Part shown: positions 60,276 through 64,000 of the stretch, piece by piece | How positions within the stretch are numbered: position 1 is the stretch's first letter | How the letters are laid out: each line of letters begins with the position of its first letter | Assembly: GCF_001907675.1 (NCBI RefSeq) | Contig: NZ_MPNT01000015.1 | Span: 81,564 to 145,563, forward strand | Direction of reading: 5' to 3' | DNA from: Mycobacterium paraffinicum | Lineage (GTDB): Bacteria; Actinomycetota; Actinomycetes; Mycobacteriales; Mycobacteriaceae | DNA length: 64,000 nucleotides | The notes under the pieces: model-generated | What the model saw: only the letters and a program-made list of their open reading frames with translations | What the model was told of the DNA's origin: nothing | Database searches by the model: none | Position numbers and translations under genes: made by a program

Positions 60276-61009
60276 GGCATCGGTCCCCCGTCCGTGCATC
60301 AACGCCGCGAGCAATCACCGAATCGCTGACCCACTACGAGACGACCGCCGCTCCTTACCCACCACCAAGCGCCATCACCCGGAGTAACCCGAAAAAGCCG
60401 CGTCAATCGCGAAGATCCGCCGCCCGTCACCGTGTGGTCACCCGGGTCACCGATCGACAACAGACACGCCGGAGCACGCGACACGCGGAAGGCGTTGCGC
60501 GGGACCTGAGTCAACGGCAACGGCAACAGCCGGAGGCAGAAGCTCCGCGACTTCTGCCGCGAAAATTCAATGAGCTTCAGCAGATCGGCGTCGGAGAGCC
60601 CGGTCCGGTCGCGACGTCCAGCAAGTCCCACGGTGGCCAGGGGCGGGATCGAACCGCCGACCTTCCGCTTTTCAGGCGGAGTTCTGGCCTACACCAATGT
60701 GTTTCAGCCGGTCAGACCAGAAGCGCAACCGGCATTCGGACGTGTTGGATCAGTCGGTCTGGCTCGTTGGCCCCATGTTGGCCCCATGAGATAACCCAAT
60801 CTGCGTGGCAAGCCGATCGGGTTACTTGGTCGGTAGAAGCGGACTTGGGCGAAGTCTTAGTGCGATGGTTTTCGCTTACCGAACAGAGCGCGGCGGTCCC
60901 GGCGGATCTCATAGAGACGCCAACTGAACTATCGACCGCAACTGAAAGGCTGGATGCAGTCCAATTTGCTTGCGTGTGGTCCGATGGGCACCACCGCGCG
61001 CATCCCAAT
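60276..61009. other. Gene-poor junction between chromosome and island
   Basis: 734 bp without a convincing gene. It contains the tRNA-Phe remnant (60634-60680) and, at 60768-60789, two adjacent TTGGCCCCATG copies. An open frame at about 60822-61045 (plus strand) has no recognisable domain and overlaps the RES toxin end, so it is not called. Confidence 0.6.
60634..60680 (-). tRNA. tRNA-Phe (GAA) 3'-part remnant, probable attachment site
   Basis: On the minus strand the anticodon stem-loop GGCGGA/CCGCC-TGAAAA-GCGG reads anticodon GAA (60671-60673), followed by the variable loop, the T arm with GGTTCGATCCC and the acceptor 3' strand CCTGGCCA at 60641-60634, then CC. The 5' half (acceptor 5' strand and D arm) is missing: beyond 60680 the sequence is unrelated. 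Such 3' duplicates are left when an integrase recombines at a tRNA gene. By orientation the integrated DNA lies to the right. Confidence 0.85.
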
Positions 61010-61681
61010 CTAGAGCAGTTTCACCGGCGCTGGCTCAAGCACTAGGCCCCACGGCGTGGTGACGTTGAGGAGCGGTTCGGGCGGCGGGTCGGTGAGCGCG
61101 ATGGGGTCTCCGGCCAAGCTCGCGGTGCCGCGCCCCTCGAAGAGTGCGACGCAAGCGTTGCCGTCCAGGCGGGACGGGAACCGGACGGCGCCGGCGCCTC
61201 GGTCAAAAAGGTCCGCGGCGATCGTCTGCGTGATGGCGCGGCGACTGGTGGTGATCTCGCGCAGATCGAGGTGCTGCAGGTCGTGCTCGAGCAGCAGTTC
61301 GACGTGGCGATCCTCGATCTCCTGGCGTGTGGGCACGTCGGTGAGATCGATCAAGGGGCCATCGAGCTTCAGGACTGTGGGAACGAGGGCGTGCTGTATG
61401 CGCCACTGCGCAGTGACCGGCTTCTCAGTGAAGTCTTGGGCAGCCTCAGGTCCGTAGCGCTCAACATGGCGGCGCAGCGCGCCGAGGTTCGGCCGGAAGT
61501 CGGCTAGCACCTCGCGAAGACACGTTTCCGCCAAGTCAGCACAATAGAGCGTGCGGAACCGGCGGTAGACGTCGTCGAAACGGTGACTGAACTGGTACAG
61601 CTCCAGCGGAGTGAAGCCGAGCGGGTCAGCGTAATAGCCGACCCGCCACAGGGTTCGCCCCTGCTCGGGCGCCGCGATCAC
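61010..61681 (-). CDS. RES-domain toxin (MbcT-like NAD-degrading)
   Basis: 223 aa from GTG 61681, overlapping the antitoxin stop by 4 bp (GTGA). RES features: TLWRVGYY near the N-terminus (conserved Arg), FRTLYCADLAETCLREVLADFRPN (Tyr/Glu core) and AVRFPSRLDGNACVALFEGRG (Arg/Ser core). Characterised RES toxins such as M. tuberculosis MbcT phosphorolyse NAD+ when freed from antitoxin. Located in the island directly right of the tRNA scar. Confidence 0.88.
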   Translation of the reverse strand: MIAAPEQGRTLWRVGYYADPLGFTPLELYQFSHRFDDVYRRFRTLYCADLAETCLREVLADFRPNLGALRRHVERYGPEAAQDFTEKPVTAQWRIQHALVPTVLKLDGPLIDLTDVPTRQEIEDRHVELLLEHDLQHLDLREITTSRRAITQTIAADLFDRGAGAVRFPSRLDGNACVALFEGRGTASLAGDPIALTDPPPEPLLNVTTPWGLVLEPAPVKLL

Positions 61682-62073
61682 GACTGGAAGCTGGCGACCT
61701 GCCGTGCAGCCCGGACAACCATCGCGAACTGCGCGGTGTCGACCGCCGCACCGAGCACCTCGATCGGCGCGCGATCGTCCAAGCGCGTGTTGGTGCCAAA
61801 CAGCCACGCCCGCGCCGTCTTGTCGTCGTAAGCATCGACGAGCATCCTGACGACCTTGTAGCCCTCACGTAACCGGCGCTCGGTCGCGCCGTGAGGTTCC
61901 GGGCCGCCCTTGCGCGCGTAGCGGCCGATTTGCTTGGCGTCAGCCAAGCCCGCCATCGCCGCCGCGACGCGCTGGCCGACGGCCTCTTGCAGATACGCGG
62001 CGATCTCGCGGATCGAAAGCGTCGCTGCCTCATCATCAAGCCGCTGCGCCGCAGAGACGGTCAAGACTGGCAT
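61678..62073 (-). CDS. Xre/MbcA/ParS-type antitoxin of the RES toxin
   Basis: 131 aa from ATG 62073, with GGAGGTG 4 nt upstream. The N-terminal part is a helical DNA-binding region (IREIAAYLQEAVGQRVAAAMAGLADAKQIGRYARKG); the C-terminal toxin-binding domain has ARAWLFGTNTRLDDRAPIEVLG, the MbcA/ParS signature. It precedes the toxin gene, as usual. Four CCTGA copies lie 20-75 nt upstream (62096-62148) and may be its operator. Confidence 0.88.
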   Translation of the reverse strand: MPVLTVSAAQRLDDEAATLSIREIAAYLQEAVGQRVAAAMAGLADAKQIGRYARKGGPEPHGATERRLREGYKVVRMLVDAYDDKTARAWLFGTNTRLDDRAPIEVLGAAVDTAQFAMVVRAARQVASFQS

Positions 62074-62095
62074 ATCGCACCTCCACGTTGATCTA

Positions 62096-62148
62096 CCTGA
62101 GACGCTACCACATAAACACCTGAGAACACACCCTGAAGCTACACCTGA
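62096..62148. promoter_or_regulatory. CCTGA direct repeats upstream of the RES/Xre operon
   Basis: CCTGA occurs at 62096, 62119, 62132 and 62144, spaced 23, 13 and 12 bp, with ACACCTGA extended at 62117 and 62142. TA operators often contain such repeats. The rest of the gap 62149-62517 shows no supportable gene. Confidence 0.45.
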
Positions 62149-62517
62149 TAGCCACCAGGCCTGGCCTACGGTTCGCGGTTGGAGCCGTTGAATCAGCATG
62201 TTCGCGCAAAAATGCCGCCAACGACGCCGCTCACTGGCCACGATTCGACCTCTAAGGTATGAGCTAACCGGTCACCGTCTCCTCCAGTGCGCACGGTCTC
62301 ATAGCTGCACGTCAGCGAGGTTCAGCCGTTCCCGCTGTGACGCTCCGTCCCTCTTGTTCGCATCGGTTCCACCGTGTTCTGTGGCCAAATCCGTGGCCAT
62401 TCCAACAGCCATAAGTGGGCCCATGCGCAACCCGCGGCGCGAGCCGTCGCGGGTGACACGATTACAGATAAGCCGCGAACGTCACCACGAGAAGATCGGC
62501 GAGCGCGTCCGAGCCAC

Positions 62518-62772
62518 CTAGGCGTAGAGACTCATCCACCGTGCGATGGTCGGCTCCATGCGCTCGGGCACGAGCGAATCCGCGTCCCGTTGATCCCGCC
62601 GTACGTTCCTGTCGGGGTCGCTGAGCAACCAGATGGTTCGCGCCGATGTCTCCATCGCCGAACGGCATAGTTGCATTATGGACGACGCGTAGAGGTTCCT
62701 CGTCGTCGTCCGTTGATCTACGAGCAACGCGGCCGCGTACAGGTTCTCCGTGGCGCTCATCATCGGAATCAA
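62518..62772 (-). pseudogene. Truncated hypothetical protein gene
   Basis: The 84-codon frame reads MIPMMSATENLYAAALLVDQ, then continues with a helical stretch containing QLCRSAMETSARTIWLLSDPDRNVRRD before a run unlike it and a TAG. The block resembles the N-terminal part of longer helical mycobacterial hypothetical proteins, as far as I recall. The 5' end lies 19 bp from the left 37-bp inverted repeat of the vapBC cassette, so the gene may have been cut by it. Not assigned a function. Confidence 0.4.
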
Positions 62773-62790
62773 ACACTCCTCGGTGACCGC

Positions 62791-62827
62791 TGTCCGTTAT
62801 AACCGGATCTGGGGCATTCTCAATGAA
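62791..62827 (+). repeat. Left 37-bp terminal inverted repeat
   Basis: Starts TGTCCGTTAT and ends CATTCTCAATGAA; pairs with 63554-63590, differing at two positions. Confidence 0.85.
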
Positions 62828-62850
62828 GGCGAGGTCAACGCACTATCTGA

Positions 62851-62868
62851 ACGATATCGTGATAGCAT
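62851..62868 (+). promoter_or_regulatory. vapBC promoter/operator
   Basis: Perfect palindrome ACGATATCGT (62851-62860), followed by a TANNNT-type -10, TAGCAT, at 62863-62868. The -10 ends 6 nt before GTG 62875, which suggests a leaderless vapB transcript. The palindrome is the likely VapBC autoregulatory site. Confidence 0.55.
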
Positions 62869-62874
62869 CGCTCT

Positions 62875-63126
62875 GTGGCGCAGATTCTCATCCGTCAACT
62901 TGAGGACGACACCAAGGCCAAATTGCAGCGACTAGCCCGTCAACACGGTCGCAGCACCGAGGAGGAGGTGCGCGAGATCTTACGGAACGCAGTCCGGCAC
63001 GTCGATAATCCGCCTGGGCGGCTCGGGTCTCGTATCGCGTCACGCTTCAAAGGCGTGGGCCTGACCGAGGACATACCCGAACTGCGGGGACAGCCCGTCC
63101 AGCCGGCACAGTTCAACGAATCATGA
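62875..63126 (+). CDS. vapB: FitA/VapB-type antitoxin (ribbon-helix-helix)
   Basis: 83 aa from GTG 62875. AQILIRQLEDDTKAKLQRLARQHGRSTEEEVREILRNAV is a FitA-like RHH DNA-binding domain; the C-terminal RFKGVGLTEDIPELRGQ is the toxin-neutralising tail. Its TGA overlaps the vapC ATG by 4 bp (ATGA). Part of the repeat-bounded cassette. Confidence 0.9.
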   Translation: MAQILIRQLEDDTKAKLQRLARQHGRSTEEEVREILRNAVRHVDNPPGRLGSRIASRFKGVGLTEDIPELRGQPVQPAQFNES

Positions 63127-63539
63127 TCGTGCTGGACACCAATGTGCTCTCCGCGTTGATGCGGGACACACCCGATCCGGCCGTCGTGGAATGGCTCGAT
63201 AATCAGCCCACCGAATCAATCTGGACGACATCGGTAACAGTATTCGAGATACGCACTGGTATTGAACTTTTGACGCCAAGCCGCCGACGCAAGCGGCTCG
63301 ACGAGATCTTTTCTCAACTCCTCGACGAAGACCTTGATGGTCGTGTGCAATCCTTCGACCTGACGGCTGCGTTTGCCGCTGGGACCATCGCCGCCACCCA
63401 ACAACGAGGTGGGCGTGCGGTGGAAATTCGTGATGTGCAGATCGCCGGCATCGCCGCGTCCCGGCACGCAACTGTGGCTACCCGCAATACTCGCCACTTC
63501 GACGGAACGGGCGTCGACCTGGTCAACCCCTGGGACTGA
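63123..63539 (+). CDS. vapC: VapC-type PIN-domain ribonuclease toxin (FitB-like)
   Basis: 138 aa. PIN acidic residues D5 (VLDTN), E42 (VFEIRTGIE), D104 (EIRDVQIAGIA) and D127 (RNTRHFDG) are at expected spacing. The sequence is closest to the FitB branch (TNVLSALMRDTPDP, RNTRHFDGTGVDLVNPWD). It would cleave tRNA or rRNA when VapB is degraded. Ends 14 bp before the right inverted repeat. Confidence 0.92.
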   Translation: MIVLDTNVLSALMRDTPDPAVVEWLDNQPTESIWTTSVTVFEIRTGIELLTPSRRRKRLDEIFSQLLDEDLDGRVQSFDLTAAFAAGTIAATQQRGGRAVEIRDVQIAGIAASRHATVATRNTRHFDGTGVDLVNPWD

Positions 63540-63553
63540 CGTCGTGCCCCAGA

Positions 63554-63590
63554 TTCATTGAGAATGCCCCAGATCCAGTGATAACGGACA
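63554..63590 (-). repeat. Right 37-bp terminal inverted repeat
   Basis: Starts TTCATTGAGAATGCCCCAGA and ends ATAACGGACA; reverse complement of the left repeat at 62791-62827 with two differences. Confidence 0.85.
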
Positions 63591-63612
63591 ACCGCCGCAT
63601 CCCCCGCCGGCA

Positions 63613-63798
63613 CTAAGGGATACGCCTCCTTAAAAGCGGCGTCGTCGCCGACAAACGGGCTCCCCGGCTCAGGATGGTGCGGGTGCAGTCCCCACTGCCG
63701 CAATTCCGCGCACGCTTGGCACGGTTGCCGATGCGGTCCAGCACGCCGTTCGTCGCCAAATTGACCAGTGCTTCTATCATCTGCTGATCCGGCTGCAT
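63613..63798 (-). pseudogene. Small ORF, probably frameshifted, in island debris
   Basis: ATG 63798 with TAGGAG upstream starts MQPDQQMIEALVNLATNGVLD, a plausible N-terminus, but after about 30 codons the better-looking sequence is in another frame (PCQACAELRQWGLHPHHPEP, then GSPFVGDDAAFKEAYPLVPA), which continues to the right inverted repeat of the vapBC cassette. A frameshift or a broken gene interrupted by the cassette is likely. Family not recognised. Confidence 0.35.
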
Positions 63799-63873
63799 AA
63801 CGAGTCTCCTATTACAACACCAAACACGCCCTGGCTGCGCGGTACGTTCACAATGCACCTGTCCAACGACAAG

Positions 63874-64000
63874 TGTCCGTGGCCATGAAAAAGTACCCAC
63901 TGGTGGCCAAGTGGAGGTATCCGCTGGTGGCCGGATAAAAGTACCCACCCCGTGTTCGTCGTGTCGATCAGGAACTGCGGGCCCCGGTGGTGACGGTGAA
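63874..64000. mobile_element. Probable IS21-family-like terminus (continues off the window)
   Basis: TGTCCGTGGCCATGAAAAAG at 63874-63893 is followed by repeated blocks GTACCCACTGGTGGCC, GTATCCGCTGGTGGCC and AAAGTACCCACC within 80 bp. Several copies of a short motif inside one end are typical of IS21-type elements. No transposase is within the window, so this rests on the terminal pattern alone. Confidence 0.45.

Larger units (their letters stand above)
62791..63590. mobile_element. vapBC cassette bounded by 37-bp inverted repeats
   Basis: Left repeat 62791-62827 begins TGTCCGTTATAACCGGATCT; right repeat 63554-63590 is its reverse complement with 35 of 37 positions matching. The 800-bp unit holds only vapB, vapC and their promoter, no transposase. 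The right end also repeats TGCCCCAGAT (63545 and 63565), like the multiple terminal motifs of some insertion sequences. It may be a non-autonomous element mobilised in trans. Confidence 0.7.

Noticed and set aside
60822..61045. Plus-strand ORF ending in HRRWLKH after the tRNA scar
   Set aside because: No recognisable domain, no good ribosome-binding site, and it overlaps the end of the convincing RES toxin gene.
62198..62521. 107-codon plus-strand ORF in the island
   Set aside because: Composition is Arg/Ser-rich without any conserved pattern; probably non-coding spacer between the TA operon and the truncated gene.

Overview
The window is high-GC actinobacterial DNA that reads as a slow-growing, non-tuberculous Mycobacterium. 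Supporting signs are a clear mmcO-type Tat/lipoprotein multicopper oxidase, a mycofactocin-type SDR, F420/LLM oxidoreductases, many GTG starts, 1-4 bp start/stop overlaps and leaderless-looking promoters. The species cannot be fixed from sequence alone; a Mycobacterium avium-complex-like organism is a guess.

From 1 to about 57 kb lies one very large accessory catabolic region. It holds five complete acyl-CoA dehydrogenases and the start of a sixth, seven short-chain or extended dehydrogenases, two family III CoA-transferases (one a two-domain fusion), a Rieske oxygenase, a 2Fe-2S ferredoxin, a P450 with its own 3Fe-4S ferredoxin, two KstD-like flavoproteins, a mhpA/mhpB/mhpC-type ring-cleavage set, two LLM oxidoreductases, an acyl-CoA synthetase, an enoyl-CoA hydratase, several amidohydrolases, and a B12-dependent acyl-CoA mutase (separate large and small subunits) with a MeaB GTPase. 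Together they suggest ring hydroxylation and cleavage, CoA activation, beta-oxidation and carbon-skeleton rearrangement of one or more cyclic or branched acids. No complete thiolase is present; a 17-codon thiolase-like N-terminus survives directly upstream of meaB.

Layout: 0-10 kb, amidohydrolase versus CMD/Rieske/ACAD operon, ACAD and TetR; 10-19 kb, SDRs, fused CoA-transferase, an M24 peptidase pair and an amidohydrolase; 19-23 kb, P450/ferredoxin/TetR, PAS protein and SDR sharing an operator; 23-28 kb, mmcO, hydrolase, cyclase and SDR; 28-37 kb, LLM, KstD-like, mhpB/A/C, IclR, second KstD-like and epoxide hydrolase; 37-40 kb, two-component system and an orphan E1-alpha-like protein; 40-47.9 kb, meaB, hydrolase, ECH/ACAD/ACAD/acyl-CoA synthetase operon interrupted by a 54-bp minisatellite, and ferredoxin; 48-54 kb, SDR, LysR and the mutase operon; 54-60.3 kb, methyltransferase, VanX-like peptidase, TetR/CocE, DJ-1 and LtrA.

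The strongest unifying signal is a 15-bp dyad, GAGAAT-NNN-ATTCTC, found five times at promoters of the catabolic genes (1906, 9350, 10189, 41513, 47030). It implies one regulon, probably controlled by the TetR protein at 9421-10137. A second paired dyad links the TetR at 20389-21054 with the SDR at 21904-22710. A perfect 25-bp dyad (12-bp arms) precedes the mutase operon.

At 60,634-60,680 lies the 3' part of a tRNA-Phe gene, a typical island attachment scar. To its right the character changes: a RES/Xre (MbcTA-like) toxin-antitoxin pair, a truncated gene, a vapBC pair enclosed by near-perfect 37-bp inverted repeats, another broken ORF, and what looks like an IS21-type terminus at the window edge. 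This is read as the left end of a genomic island continuing beyond the window.
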